32,347 nt of DNA from Oscillospiraceae bacterium (GCA_031260665.1 JAISLD010000024.1:1-32347), one strand, 5' to 3'; counted from the first letter of the stretch, positions 1 to 9,090 are shown. Program-made: numbers and translations. Notes: generated from the sequence alone by a model not told the origin.

Positions 1-432
1 GAGCTGATTCAGCTGATGGGACTCGAAAAGTCCCTCGTTTACTTCTCCGCTTCGCTGAAATCAAACGAGGCGGTTCTCGACAAAGTGCTTCGCGGCAAAT
101 ACATCACGTTGTATGACGAGGACCAAGATTTGCTTGAGGACGTAATCATCGAGGTGAAGCAAGCGATTGAAATGAGCAACATCTTTTCTAATATACTTTC
201 CGGTACAGCCGACGCTTTCTCGGGGATAATCTCAAACAACTTGAACAACGTGATGAAAGTGCTGACGGTTATCACGATTGTTATGGCAATGCCGACAATG
301 GTGTTCAGCTTTTACGGTATGAACGTCGATATGCTGCCGTTTGTCTACAATCCCCTCCCTGCCCTCGCTATCGCCGCCGCCCTTGCTATCATCGCGGCTG
401 TGTTTTTAACCAAGAATAAGTTTTATAAGTAA
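1..432 (+). CDS. corA: CorA-family Mg2+/metal transporter, C-terminal part (5' end outside window)
   Basis: The reading frame is open from base 1, so only the last 143 residues are present. CorA proteins are pentameric inner-membrane channels for Mg2+ and sometimes Co2+ or Ni2+, with a cytoplasmic funnel, two C-terminal membrane helices and a periplasmic GMN loop. What is visible is the end of the long stalk helix (acidic and polar, roughly residues 1-85), a first hydrophobic helix leading into PTMVFSFYGMN, a short loop, then a second helix rich in Ala and Ile and a short basic tail (KNKFYK). The YGMN signature in its expected place is the main evidence. The loop residue after GMN is Val rather than the common Phe, a mild variation. 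A strong hairpin follows 11 nt after the stop. Metal specificity cannot be read from this fragment. Confidence 0.9.
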   Translation, partial: ELIQLMGLEKSLVYFSASLKSNEAVLDKVLRGKYITLYDEDQDLLEDVIIEVKQAIEMSNIFSNILSGTADAFSGIISNNLNNVMKVLTVITIVMAMPTMVFSFYGMNVDMLPFVYNPLPALAIAAALAIIAAVFLTKNKFYK

Positions 433-442
433 ACAAACATTT

Positions 443-482
443 AATGCCCTCTCTCCTCACCAATGTGGGGAGAGAGGGCATT
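443..482. terminator. Bidirectional hairpin terminator between corA and the lipoprotein gene
   Basis: An 18-bp stem (one U-G pair near the loop) closes on a 4-nt CAAT loop; the arms begin AATGCCCTCTCTCC and end GGAGAGAGGGCATT. The flanks (AACAAAC on the left, GTTTGTT on the right) can extend the pairing and supply T-rich tails in both directions. It lies between convergent genes, so it can end both transcripts. Confidence 0.85.
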
Positions 483-499
483 GTTTGTTCACTGCTTCG

Positions 500-1780
500 T
501 CAAAACTTCGTGTACTTAACAGCAAGGTCGGAGAACACCAAGTCGGCGTTTCCACGTGGAGCAGAGTAGTTTTCAACGCTGGTAATCGTTTTCTCAAGCC
601 AATCTATCTGGAAAATGCTGACTGAGGGCAGCGTCACACCTTTGTCAATCTGTATCTTGTTGTTGCGGTCACGCACCTCGCCGACAAACACGGGGTTCTG
701 CCCGTTGCTCACAAAGTCGTACTGTGATTCAGAAATGTCCGCAGTTCCGGCACGGCAAGCCTCGTTGTTCAGCTTGACCATCGCCACCAAACCATACTTC
801 AGCCCGTCTGTGTTCAGCCCACCGTCAAACGCGTCGTGACGCGCTTTCTGCACACAGTTGACGATATAAGTGTTGAGGTTGAGATAAAACCCCGTGAGAT
901 ACTGCGTCGGCGCAAGTTCGGGGAGGTTGGGCGCGAAGGCTATCACTTTCACGCCGATTTGTTCGCAATACTTTATCCCGTATTCATTTGATTGATAAAT
1001 AAAGATTATGTCGTTGCCTGCTTTTACAAGCGAATCAATCGCTCGTTTAGTGTCGGTGTTCGAGTCGGACAGTGCCCACGCAAGGTTGATTTCAACCGCA
1101 AGGTTGATGACAGGCACGTCACGCACCCCAAGAGTGAACGCATCGACAATGGCGTTCGCGTTGAACAGGTTGTTGTCGGCGACCACGCCGATTTTGTTGA
1201 CGACGGTGTTGAACGCCGCAACCGTGCCGCAGACATTCGCGGGCTGATAGAGCGAAGGCTGAAGCGAGGCTTCATTGGCTGCGTAGTTCTTTGAACCGTA
1301 AACGATATAGCGTATGCCGCCTGTTTCGTTCTTCGCGGCTTTGTCAACAGCGGCGGCATAGTGATTCGACGCCGCAACGATGACGTTCACGCCCTCTTCA
1401 CGAAGCACTTCAACTGCATCGGGAAACTGCTGAACCAGTACCTGCTCCATATAGCAGGTTTCCACCCCAAGCAAGACCTCGATGTCTTTGCGCGCCTTTT
1501 CAAACGAAGCCGCCTGCGGGTCGCCTTTCACCGTGTCGGGATAGATGAAACCCACTTTGGTGTAGAGCGGCGCGTTCGGGTCGGGCGTGGTCGTCGTCGA
1601 TTCGGTTTCGGGTGGCACCGTGACAGGCTCCCCGTCCTCGCCTACAACGGGTTTGCCCTCTGTGTCGGTCAGATAAACAGGCTCTTCTTCCCCCTCGCCC
1701 TCAGCTTCTGTCTTACAGGCATAAAGCGACAGCGACAGCGAGCAAGCGAGCGCAAACGCAAGCAGTTTTTTTAATCTCAT
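500..1780 (-). CDS. BMP/PnrA-family substrate-binding lipoprotein
   Basis: This is a 426-residue exported lipoprotein. A basic N-terminus (MRLKK), a hydrophobic segment and the lipobox LYAC give a lipidated Cys22. A low-complexity Glu- and Thr-rich linker follows to about residue 70. The rest resembles the basic-membrane-protein (BMP) family of periplasmic-binding-like folds: a first strand reading KVGFIYP, a middle section with NANAIVDAFTLGVRDV and the NLAWALSDSNTD stretch, and a C-terminal IFQIDWLEKTI close to the family's end motif. BMP/PnrA proteins typically bind purine nucleosides for ABC import. No permease or ATPase genes adjoin it, so it is an orphan here. It follows the purine genes by 59 nt on the same strand, which fits a purine-related ligand, but that is inference. 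The ATG lacks a strong ribosome-binding site. Confidence 0.8.
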   Translation of the reverse strand: MRLKKLLAFALACSLSLSLYACKTEAEGEGEEEPVYLTDTEGKPVVGEDGEPVTVPPETESTTTTPDPNAPLYTKVGFIYPDTVKGDPQAASFEKARKDIEVLLGVETCYMEQVLVQQFPDAVEVLREEGVNVIVAASNHYAAAVDKAAKNETGGIRYIVYGSKNYAANEASLQPSLYQPANVCGTVAAFNTVVNKIGVVADNNLFNANAIVDAFTLGVRDVPVINLAVEINLAWALSDSNTDTKRAIDSLVKAGNDIIFIYQSNEYGIKYCEQIGVKVIAFAPNLPELAPTQYLTGFYLNLNTYIVNCVQKARHDAFDGGLNTDGLKYGLVAMVKLNNEACRAGTADISESQYDFVSNGQNPVFVGEVRDRNNKIQIDKGVTLPSVSIFQIDWLEKTITSVENYSAPRGNADLVFSDLAVKYTKF

Positions 1781-1839
1781 AGGCTACCGAAAGTGAAAGA
1801 TATGATACACTATTTATATCGACCGAAAACAAAGCCAAC

Positions 1840-2544
1840 TTAAGCGTTCTTGTTTATAATCCGCTCGTCATAGTCGCCGCTTGCCGTGTCGATAACGCGG
1901 ACATATAGCGATATGCGATTGCTCTCATCAAGCGAATTCCACACTTCAGAAGCAAACTCGTCTATGCCGCCGCTTATCTCTATCTTGACAGGTTCGCCGA
2001 CGAAAGACGGCAGCGGCTCACCGTCGCCTTTGTAAGTGTGGATAAAGTGTCCGCCGCCTTTTATCGGGTTTGAATACGCGAAAGTTTGGCGCAAAGTCGC
2101 GCCCTTGTCGCCGCTGTCTGTCTTGAGAATAGACAACGCATAGTTGAACTCGTCGCCGATAAGGTGAGCGATTCCCGATATCCTCGGTGTGTAGTTCGGG
2201 TGGTCCGGCTCAAACTCACGACCGCGAAGCGACTGCTCAAAGCTGTACTGTTTATCCATAAGCTCCGCGATTGTGTCGGTTTGGTCGCCGTTTGTCACAA
2301 TCGTTTTGTTTCCGAGGGTACGGACAGCGTTATAGATAACAAGCGACGGGTCGGTCATCTTGCTCTCGTCAAACGCCTTGGTTCTCACGGTGTCGCCGTC
2401 AGTCACGAACACACGGTTGCGTGAGTTGTCGCTTCTTCCCATAATGAAGTACGCAAGCACAGCACGTCCGTCTCTGTTTCTCCCAATGATAATCCCACGT
2501 CCCGGGTAAGCGTTGCCTTTAAGGTAATCGTTTATTTTTAACAT
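1840..2544 (-). CDS. purO: IMP cyclohydrolase, PurO-like
   Basis: The 234-residue product resembles the PurO-type IMP cyclohydrolase family, which closes FAICAR to IMP in the last step of purine synthesis. PurO is best known from archaea and also occurs in Firmicutes whose PurH lacks the cyclohydrolase domain. Supporting blocks are the N-terminal GRGIIIGRNRDG, then AYFIMGRSDNSRNRVF, the central DHPNYTPRISG and the GGGHFIHTYKGDGEPLPSF stretch. I place the start at the ATG giving MLKIND because a GGAG box inside the end of purN sits 7 nt upstream; an in-frame ATG 18 nt earlier would overlap purN and lacks such a site. It is the last purine enzyme in the cluster. No purH, which would supply the formyltransferase step, is in the window. 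Confidence 0.85.
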   Translation of the reverse strand: MLKINDYLKGNAYPGRGIIIGRNRDGRAVLAYFIMGRSDNSRNRVFVTDGDTVRTKAFDESKMTDPSLVIYNAVRTLGNKTIVTNGDQTDTIAELMDKQYSFEQSLRGREFEPDHPNYTPRISGIAHLIGDEFNYALSILKTDSGDKGATLRQTFAYSNPIKGGGHFIHTYKGDGEPLPSFVGEPVKIEISGGIDEFASEVWNSLDESNRISLYVRVIDTASGDYDERIINKNA

Positions 2545-2548
2545 AATC

Positions 2549-3106
2549 TTACTCCATATCACAAAGTTGTTTCACCGCAAACGGCAGGATTACCTGCTCG
2601 GCTTCGGTCATAACTCGCTGTTGTAAACTCTCGGCGGTGTCGCCCGGCAACACCGCAACCGCTTTTTGCGCGATAATCGGACCACCGTCACATACTTCAG
2701 TAACATAATGGACGGTGGCGCCTGTCAGCTTCACACCCCTCGCGAGAGCCGCTTCGTGGACTTTAAGCCCGTAGAATCCCTCTCCGCAGAAAGACGGAAT
2801 GAGCGACGGATGCACGTTGATAATCTTGTTTGCGAACTCACGGCAGAACTGAGGCGGCAGTATCTTAAGGAAACCGGCGCAGACAATGAGGTCGGGTGCG
2901 AATTTACGCACACACTCGGCGATGTCGCCGACTATCACTTCCGCGTGTATCTTCGCCGCTTTCGCTCTCTCGAGAGCATAGGCTTTGCCGCTTGACGACA
3001 GCACCGCGACTATCTCGCCGTTTGTGTTGCCCTGTCGGTCGTCTATCAGTGCCTGCAGGTTGGTTCCCCCACCCGAAACCAGAACGACTATCCTCTTTTT
3101 CGTCAT
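2549..3106 (-). CDS. purN: Phosphoribosylglycinamide formyltransferase (GART)
   Basis: This 185-residue enzyme transfers a formyl group from 10-formyl-tetrahydrofolate to GAR, the third step of purine synthesis. The N-terminal phosphate-binding loop SGGGTNLQAL is present. The catalytic set follows in order: Asn and His in NVHPSLIPSF, and the Asp in VCDGGPII, matching the Asn/His/Asp triad of the family. The length is typical of bacterial PurN. Its ATG overlaps the end of purM by 4 nt (ATGA), and purO begins 4 nt after its stop, so the three genes are probably translationally coupled. Confidence 0.96.
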   Translation of the reverse strand: MTKKRIVVLVSGGGTNLQALIDDRQGNTNGEIVAVLSSSGKAYALERAKAAKIHAEVIVGDIAECVRKFAPDLIVCAGFLKILPPQFCREFANKIINVHPSLIPSFCGEGFYGLKVHEAALARGVKLTGATVHYVTEVCDGGPIIAQKAVAVLPGDTAESLQQRVMTEAEQVILPFAVKQLCDME

Positions 3107-4146
3107 ACAAGCGTAACTCCGCGTTCGCCGCGCCGCACCTCGCCGATGATAATCGCTTGCACGTCCTCTTCCCCGAGAATAGCTATTGCCGCACCCGCGT
3201 CCGCTTTATCAACCACGGCGGTCATTCCGATTCCCATATTGAATGTGTTGTACATATCGTGTTCGCTGATGTTGCCGCGCTTTTGTATCAGCTTGAACAG
3301 CGGAGGTATGTCGTAAGAGTTCTTCGCGATGATTGCCGTCAGTCCCGCAGGAAGTGAGCGCGGTATGTTTTCGTGAAAACCGCCGCCCGTGATATGCGAC
3401 AGCGACTTCACTTTGACACTTTCCAGCAGTTTAAGCACGGGTTTGACGTAAATCTTGGTTGGGATAAGCAGTTCTTCGCCGAGAGTACGGTTCGAATACA
3501 TCATTCGTTCAACCAGCGGCGCGCCCACGTCTTTGATGTCAAAGATTTTTCTTATGAGAGAGAACGCGTTTGAGTGAACTCCGCTTGACTTAAAGCCGAT
3601 GATGATGTCGCCTTCCTTGACGTTATTGTTATCAAGAATGTTCTTTTTATCAACCACACCGACAGCAAAGCCCGCTATGTCGTAGTCGTCGGGGTCCATA
3701 ACATCCGGGTGTTCCGCCGTTTCACCGCCGATTAAGGCGCAGCCTGCTTGAACACAGCCGTCTGATATGCCCGACACAATCGAAGCGATTCGTTCGGGAT
3801 AGTTTTTGCCGCAAGCGATGTAATCGAGAAAGAACAGCGGCTTTGCCCCACAGCAAACAATGTCGTTCACGCTCATTGCCACTGCGTCTATGCCTATGGT
3901 GTCGTGACGGTTCATCAGTTGCGCGATACGCAGTTTGGTTCCCACTCCGTCTGTTCCCGACACAAGGACGGGTTCTTCCATATCGCCGAAGTTCGGGGCG
4001 AACAACCCACCGAACCCGCCTATCCCGGTCAACACGCCGCTTGTGAACGTCCGTTCGACGCTGCCTTTCATCAGACGGACAGATTCGTACCCCGCGGTGA
4101 TGTCCACTCCCGCGTTCTTGTAACTTTCAGAAAAACTTTCTTTCAT
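3103..4146 (-). CDS. purM: Phosphoribosylformylglycinamidine cyclo-ligase (AIR synthetase)
   Basis: This 347-residue enzyme uses ATP to close FGAM to AIR, the fifth step of purine synthesis. The family landmarks are the glycine-rich GIGGFGGLF near residue 43, the ATP-binding SGTDGVGTKLRIA, DAVAMSVNDIVCCGA, the ALIGGETAEHPDVM block and SSGVHSNAFSLIRK; the HITGGGFHENIPR motif is in the C-terminal domain. The length is normal. The 135-nt gap to purF upstream is the largest inside the purine block and could hold a processing site or weak internal promoter; I see no convincing -35/-10 pair there. A weak AAGGA lies 11 nt before the ATG. Confidence 0.97.
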   Translation of the reverse strand: MKESFSESYKNAGVDITAGYESVRLMKGSVERTFTSGVLTGIGGFGGLFAPNFGDMEEPVLVSGTDGVGTKLRIAQLMNRHDTIGIDAVAMSVNDIVCCGAKPLFFLDYIACGKNYPERIASIVSGISDGCVQAGCALIGGETAEHPDVMDPDDYDIAGFAVGVVDKKNILDNNNVKEGDIIIGFKSSGVHSNAFSLIRKIFDIKDVGAPLVERMMYSNRTLGEELLIPTKIYVKPVLKLLESVKVKSLSHITGGGFHENIPRSLPAGLTAIIAKNSYDIPPLFKLIQKRGNISEHDMYNTFNMGIGMTAVVDKADAGAAIAILGEEDVQAIIIGEVRRGERGVTLV

Positions 4147-4281
4147 TATAATGTAAATCCTTATGTTTTTGTTTAGACGAAGTGTAGTAATCGCTGATTA
4201 GCTAACCGTTTCTTCATTTCACTCGGGACTACGTCAATGGCTTTTCAGTCGCCCTTGACCTTCGGAAATATACGCAAGTTG

Positions 4282-5715
4282 TTAACACTGCAGTTTGTAT
4301 TCAAACTTGTCTTTCGGCATCTCGTCGGGCACATCAATCGGGTATTTACCCGAGAAGCAACCGTCGCACATACCGACGTTCGCACCCTTTGCGATTTGAT
4401 TGACGTGTTCGATGCTGAGATACCCAAGCGAATCCGCGCCGATTGACGCGGCAATCTTCTCAAGCGGCATTTGGCACGCGATAAGTCTGTCGCGGCTGTC
4501 AATGTCGGTGCCGAAGAAGCACGGGTGCATAAACGGCGGCGAAGATATCCGGACGTGAACCTCTTTTGCTCCCGCTTCTCTGATGAGATTGACGAGGATT
4601 TTGGTCGTTGTGCCACGAACAATGCTGTCGTCAATGATTACCACGCGTTTGCCTTTCACCGCCGACATAACGGGGTTCAGCTTTATTCGAACAGAGCTTT
4701 CCCTCATTGCCTGTGACGGCTGAATAAACGTGCGACCGACATAGCGGTTCTTTATCAGCCCCGTTTCATACGGAATCCCCGACTCACGCGAGAAGCCAAG
4801 CCCCGCGTCAACGCCGCTGTCGGGCACGCCGATTACTATGTCCGCATCAACAGGGTGCTCTTGCGCCAAAAATCTGCCTGCTCGCATACGCGCCTCGTGG
4901 ACAGGCACACCCTCGATTACGCTGTCGGGGCGAGCAAAGTAGACGTATTCAAACACGCAGAGGTTGCCGCCGCAGGTTCGCTTGCCGTCTTTGTGGGTCA
5001 CGCTTGAGATACCGTTGTCGTCAATCACCACCACTTCACCGGGAAGCAAGTCGCGGATAAACTTTGCACCGATACTGTCAAGCGCACAACTCTCGCTTGC
5101 CGCAACATAGCCTTTGCCGCCGCCGAGTTCACCGAGGCAAAGCGGACGAAAGCCGTTGGGGTCGCGCATTGCAACGAGTTTCTTCGGCGACATCATCACC
5201 ACGGAATACGCGCCCTTAATTTTGCGCATTGCGTTGTGTGCCGCGTCTTGAATCGAGTCGGTGTAGAGCCGTTGCTCGGTTATCGCGTAGCTTATCACTT
5301 CGGAATCTGAAGTCGAGTGAAAAATGCCGCCAATCAGTTCGTATTCTTCGCGAAGTTCCCTTGCGTTGACGAGGTTGCCGTTGTGTGCAATCGCCATCGG
5401 TCCCTTAACGTGACGCACCGTCATCGGTTGCGCGTTGTGGATACTGACGTTTCCTGTTGTTGAATACCGAACGTGACCCAAGGCAATCTGCCCCGTACCG
5501 AGTTTCTGCAGCTTTTCTTTGGTGAACACCTCGTTCACAAGCCCAAGTTCCTTGACGTCGGAGAACACGCCTCTGTCGTTTACGACAATGCCGCAGCTCT
5601 CTTGCCCTCGGTGCTGAAGCGCGTATAACGCTTGATATGTGAGGAACGCCACGTCCTCACGTTCACGCGTGTATATACCGAACACGCCACATTCTTCTTT
5701 TATGTTACCTGTCAT
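4282..5715 (-). CDS. purF: Amidophosphoribosyltransferase
   Basis: This 477-residue enzyme makes 5-phosphoribosylamine from PRPP and glutamine, the committed step of purine synthesis. It starts with a short propeptide (MTGNIKEE); after its removal Cys9 becomes the N-terminal glutaminase nucleophile, as in the Bacillus-type enzyme. The glutaminase domain contains ALGHVRYSTTG and the AHNGNLVN block. The synthetase domain has the PRPP loop VVIIDDSIVRGTT at about residues 358-371. Cysteines in NLCVFEY, MHPCFFG and MCDGCFSG fall where the Bacillus enzyme binds its 4Fe-4S cluster, so an oxygen-sensitive cluster-bearing form is likely. It starts 17 nt after purC ends. A regulatory feature upstream of it alone is not apparent. 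Confidence 0.97.
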   Translation of the reverse strand: MTGNIKEECGVFGIYTREREDVAFLTYQALYALQHRGQESCGIVVNDRGVFSDVKELGLVNEVFTKEKLQKLGTGQIALGHVRYSTTGNVSIHNAQPMTVRHVKGPMAIAHNGNLVNARELREEYELIGGIFHSTSDSEVISYAITEQRLYTDSIQDAAHNAMRKIKGAYSVVMMSPKKLVAMRDPNGFRPLCLGELGGGKGYVAASESCALDSIGAKFIRDLLPGEVVVIDDNGISSVTHKDGKRTCGGNLCVFEYVYFARPDSVIEGVPVHEARMRAGRFLAQEHPVDADIVIGVPDSGVDAGLGFSRESGIPYETGLIKNRYVGRTFIQPSQAMRESSVRIKLNPVMSAVKGKRVVIIDDSIVRGTTTKILVNLIREAGAKEVHVRISSPPFMHPCFFGTDIDSRDRLIACQMPLEKIAASIGADSLGYLSIEHVNQIAKGANVGMCDGCFSGKYPIDVPDEMPKDKFEYKLQC

Positions 5716-5732
5716 ATCTGCCTCGCTTTGTG

Positions 5733-6443
5733 TTATTCGCCGAGCAAGCGTTTCAGTATCTCACGATACGCTTCTTCTTCTCCGCCCAAGCTGCGGCGGA
5801 ACCTGTCTTTGTCGAGTTTCTCGCCTGTGGTTGAATCCCAAAAGCGGCAGGTGTCGGGGGAAATCTCGTCGGCAAGCACGATTGTGCCGTCTGATGTTTT
5901 GCCGAATTCCAACTTGAAGTCAATCAGTTCGATGTTCACTTCTTTAAGATAAGCTGTCAGTATGTCGTTTATCTTGAAAGAGTAGTCGGCGATTAGGTCA
6001 ATCTCTTCTCTTGTCGCCCACCCCATTGCGAGAATGTGATAATCGTTCACAATCGGGTCGCCGAGTGCATCGTCCTTGTAGCAATACTCGAGGACTGTCT
6101 TAGCGAGTTTCTCGCCTTCAGGTCTGCCCACACGCTTGGCTAAAGAACCCGCGATGATGTTTCGCACTATCACTTCAAGCGGAACAATCGTCACTTTTTT
6201 CACTGCGGTTTCTCTCTCCGAGAGTTCTTCAACATAGTGTGTCGGTATTCCTTCTTTCGCAAGAAGTTTCATCAAGTGATTGGTCACGCGGTTGTTGATG
6301 ACTCCTTTGCCGAGAATCGTCCCTTTTTTCTCGCCGTTGAACGCCGTTGCGTCGTCTTTGTAATCAACAATAAGCACCTCGGGGTTGTCGGTAGTGAAAA
6401 CTTTCTTCGCTTTTCCCTCGTAGAGTTGGTCTTTCTTTGTCAT
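5733..6443 (-). CDS. purC: SAICAR synthase
   Basis: This enzyme condenses CAIR with aspartate using ATP, the step after PurE. The 236-residue product begins [16 protein letters not shown], where the YEGKAK strand binds ATP, and contains the FNGEKKGTI segment, the [10 protein letters not shown] strand, and the DFKLEFG and [11 protein letters not shown] blocks typical of the family. The start is the ATG preceded by GGAGGG with 7 nt spacing; a longer reading beginning with TTG would place that ribosome-binding site inside the gene and is less likely. Only one base separates the purE stop from this ATG. PurE then PurC are consecutive pathway enzymes as well as consecutive genes. Confidence 0.97.
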   Translation of the reverse strand: MTKKDQLYEGKAKKVFTTDNPEVLIVDYKDDATAFNGEKKGTILGKGVINNRVTNHLMKLLAKEGIPTHYVEELSERETAVKKVTIVPLEVIVRNIIAGSLAKRVGRPEGEKLAKTVLEYCYKDDALGDPIVNDYHILAMGWATREEIDLIADYSFKINDILTAYLKEVNIELIDFKLEFGKTSDGTIVLADEISPDTCRFWDSTTGEKLDKDRFRRSLGGEEEAYREILKRLLGE

Positions 6444-6444
6444 A

Positions 6445-6942
6445 TCAGTTCCCTCCAAATTCCGCCGACACTTTGCGGTCAGCGTTGATATTTTTTTGCC
6501 GTTGTTCCTCTTTGAATGTCAGTAGCTTCTTATAAAGTTCGTCGTCACTTGCTGCGAGAATCTCCGCCGCCAAGTATCCCGCGTTAGCGGCACAGTCAAC
6601 GCCGACTGTCGCGACCGGGACACCGGGCGGCATCATCACGGAAGCAAGCAGTGCGTCTATTCCTTCAAGCGACTTTGACTTCAGCGGAAGCGCGACAACA
6701 GGGAGCGCGGTGTTCGCCGCAACCGCACCCGCAAGGTGCGCCGCCATTCCTGCGGCGGCGACAATGACGCCGTAACCGTTTTCATAAGCGCAAGTCGAGA
6801 ACGCCGCAACTTCGGCGGGGCTTCGGTGCGCCGACATAACACGCACCGTTGTTTCAATCCCGAAACTTTTCAGTGCTTCCACGGTTTTGCGAACAAGGTC
6901 AAGGTCACTGTCGCTTCCCATTATCACTGCGGCTTTTTTCAC
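6445..6942 (-). CDS. purE: N5-carboxyaminoimidazole ribonucleotide mutase (class I PurE)
   Basis: The 165-residue product converts N5-CAIR to CAIR. It carries the class I signatures: [11 protein letters not shown] at the N-terminus, the SAHRSP active-site loop around residue 40, and the [15 protein letters not shown] helix. It starts with GTG, supported by AAAGGAG placed 7 nt upstream. Class I PurE normally works with the ATP-dependent PurK, which is not in the window. The C-terminal tail of about 20 polar residues is slightly longer than the minimal fold. It follows pheA by 12 nt, joining the aromatic block to the purine block. Confidence 0.96.
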   Translation of the reverse strand: MKKAAVIMGSDSDLDLVRKTVEALKSFGIETTVRVMSAHRSPAEVAAFSTCAYENGYGVIVAAAGMAAHLAGAVAANTALPVVALPLKSKSLEGIDALLASVMMPPGVPVATVGVDCAANAGYLAAEILAASDDELYKKLLTFKEEQRQKNINADRKVSAEFGGN

Positions 6943-6954
6943 GTTGTTGCTCCT

Positions 6955-8088
6955 TTATTTCTCAAGATAATTGCCGAAGAATCTAAACTCGCCGTACTGC
7001 TTTGACAACTCGCCGATGAATCTCGCGGCTTTCTCGTCGGTAAGCGAAGCGGCGAAGTCAAAGTAAAAGCGAAACTCAAAGTCTTTCCCGGGCACGGGGC
7101 GGCTTTCAAGTTTGTGCAGGTTGAATCCCGAAGCCGCGAACTTACCGAGAAGTGCGTACAGGCTGCCGGGTTCGTGAGGAAGCGAGAGCGAAACGCTCAC
7201 CTTGTCACTCCCCGGGTAGATTTCAAGGTCGCGGGTTATGCAGATGAAGCGAGTGTAGTTGTTTTGATTGTCCTGAATGTTGTCGGTAAGGATATCAAGC
7301 GAGTGATACTTGGCACATTCAGATGAAGCGATTGCCGCCACGCCGTCATGTTCAGCCGCGTACTTAGCGGCGAGTGCTGTGTTCGGCATCTCACGGATTT
7401 CTATTTCTTTCGGCAGTTTCGCGAGATACTCGCGGCACTGCCCTATCGCCTGCTCGTGTGACACAACTTCTTTGATGTCGCTCAGTTTCGCGCCTGTTTT
7501 TGCGAGAAACGAGTGCCCAACGTGAAGCGTCAGTCCACGAACAATGTGGAAGTTGTATTTAAGCATAAGGTCATAGACTTCGCCGACTGTGCCGAATGTG
7601 CTGTTTTCAAGCGGAAGCACGCCAAAACGGCAAAGTCCGCTTTGCACCGCGCCAAACACCGAGGCGAAGTTGCCGAAGTAGGTGATGTTGGCAAGTGGGA
7701 ACAGCTTGTCCGCCGCTTGCTGTGAGAACGCGCCGTCCGTCCCTTGAACAGCGACTGTCGCTTTTTCAGGGAATAACTTATCCGTGCTTTTTATCGCGGC
7801 GACAACCTCGTCGGTCAGTGCGGTCGCTTTGGGCGAGAGCGCCGACTGCTTTGCTCTGCTGATGTCAAACAGCAACTGAAACACGGCGCGAACCGCCTTT
7901 TCGTTTTCACCCGCGTGTTCGGTCACACGAGCGAGAATTTCGCGTTCGCGCGACTTGTCAAGCGTTGGCGTGCCGTTTGCCTGCTTTGCCGCGGCGACAT
8001 CGCCGACGATTGTCATTCTCTCGGCGATAAGACGCGCGATTTGGTCGTCAATGCCGTTTATTTCTTTGCGAAGTGCTTCCAAGTCCAT
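6955..8088 (-). CDS. pheA: Bifunctional chorismate mutase / prephenate dehydratase (P-protein)
   Basis: The 377-residue product makes prephenate from chorismate and then phenylpyruvate, the route to phenylalanine. An AroQ-type mutase domain fills about residues 1-90 (LEALRKEINGIDDQIARLI, then the DKSREREIL helix). The dehydratase domain spans about 105-285 and contains the diagnostic NYTRF. The C-terminal ACT domain has ESRPVPGK, part of the usual phenylalanine-binding site, so feedback inhibition by Phe is expected. I use the ATG with GGGAG 5 nt upstream; an ATG 12 nt earlier has no such site. aroC precedes it by 18 nt, so the enzyme follows the one that makes its substrate. Confidence 0.96.
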   Translation of the reverse strand: MDLEALRKEINGIDDQIARLIAERMTIVGDVAAAKQANGTPTLDKSREREILARVTEHAGENEKAVRAVFQLLFDISRAKQSALSPKATALTDEVVAAIKSTDKLFPEKATVAVQGTDGAFSQQAADKLFPLANITYFGNFASVFGAVQSGLCRFGVLPLENSTFGTVGEVYDLMLKYNFHIVRGLTLHVGHSFLAKTGAKLSDIKEVVSHEQAIGQCREYLAKLPKEIEIREMPNTALAAKYAAEHDGVAAIASSECAKYHSLDILTDNIQDNQNNYTRFICITRDLEIYPGSDKVSVSLSLPHEPGSLYALLGKFAASGFNLHKLESRPVPGKDFEFRFYFDFAASLTDEKAARFIGELSKQYGEFRFFGNYLEK

Positions 8089-8106
8089 TGCTTCTCCCAT
8101 ATACTA

Positions 8107-9090
8107 TTATAATATAATATCAAGCGTGGCAATCGCCGCCACTGCCTCAATCACGGGCACGGCACGAAGCGCAATGCACGGGTCGTGCCTGCCGACAATC
8201 TCAAGAGTCGCGTTCTCTTTCGCCGAAAGGCTGATTGTCTGCTGCGGTTTCGCGATAGAGGGCGTCGGCTTCATCGCCGAGCGAAACACTATGCTTTCGC
8301 CCGAAGTTATCCCACCGAGGATACCGCCGCTGTCGTTTTTGGTCGTTTTCACCGCTCCGTTTTCTATGCAAAACGGGTCGTTGTTCTCGGAGCCAAGCCG
8401 TTTGGCACCGCTGAACCCACTGCCGAACTCAATGCCCTTCACTCCCGGCACCGCGAACACCGCATAGGCAAGCCGCCCCTCGACGCCGTCCCACAGCGGA
8501 CCGCCGTAACCTACATTCAGTCCCGATATTTCGCAGGAAATAACGCCGCCGACCGAGTCGCCAAGTTGTTTCACTCGCCCTATTTCAGCAAACAACGCGG
8601 TTTCATCACCGCTTACTTCGCCGACAGACACGAGTGTGGCGTTCACATTTATGCCGCGCCGTGAAAGAATCTGCTTTGTTATTGCGCCAAAGGCACAAAG
8701 CGGCGCGGTCAGTCTTGCGGAGAAATGCCCGCCGCCACTCATATCCGCGAAGCCGCCGTATTTCATATAAGCGGTGTAATCGGCGTGACCGGGGCGAGGT
8801 TTGTCGGCAAGTTTGTTGTAATCACCGCGCCGCGTGTCGGTGTTGGCAATAGTCAACGCAAGCGGAAAGCCCTCAGTGAAGCCGTTCCTTATTCCCGAGT
8901 CAACGTGAACAGCGTCAGGCTCTTTTCTCGCTGTCGTGAGTGCGCCGCCCGTGGCTCTGCGAGCCATAAAAGCGGCAATCTCATCAAAATCAACGGCTTC
9001 CCCATGCGGCAGCCCGTCCATAACGCCGCCAACACATTCGCCGTGAGAACCGCCGAACAACGTCAGCTTTAGGTTTTGTCCCTTGAACAA
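8107..9090 (-). CDS. aroC: Chorismate synthase
   Basis: This enzyme eliminates phosphate from EPSP to give chorismate, using reduced FMN. The family motifs are all visible: FGGSHGECVGGV near the N-terminus, KPRPGHADYTAYMKYG, then the SGGGHFSARLT block, NDSGGILGGITSG and RHDPCIALRAVPV. At 327 residues it is shorter than the usual 350-390; the shortening is at the C-terminus, soon after the RHDPC motif, and the core looks complete. The start codon is TTG, supported by GGAG placed 7 nt upstream and by the normal N-terminus MFKGQNLKLTLFG. It lies 13 nt after aroA. Confidence 0.95.
   Translation of the reverse strand: MFKGQNLKLTLFGGSHGECVGGVMDGLPHGEAVDFDEIAAFMARRATGGALTTARKEPDAVHVDSGIRNGFTEGFPLALTIANTDTRRGDYNKLADKPRPGHADYTAYMKYGGFADMSGGGHFSARLTAPLCAFGAITKQILSRRGINVNATLVSVGEVSGDETALFAEIGRVKQLGDSVGGVISCEISGLNVGYGGPLWDGVEGRLAYAVFAVPGVKGIEFGSGFSGAKRLGSENNDPFCIENGAVKTTKNDSGGILGGITSGESIVFRSAMKPTPSIAKPQQTISLSAKENATLEIVGRHDPCIALRAVPVIEAVAAIATLDIIL

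Noticed and set aside
3103-4146. Possible riboswitch (purine or other) in front of purM or purE
   Set aside because: Neither gap shows the paired-loop architecture of a purine aptamer; purE has only 12 nt upstream.
4173-4217. 14-codon frame on the minus strand in the purF-purM gap (MKKRLANQRLLHFV)
   Set aside because: Only a poor ribosome-binding site, no terminator/antiterminator pair beside it and no run of regulatory codons, so no support for a leader peptide.
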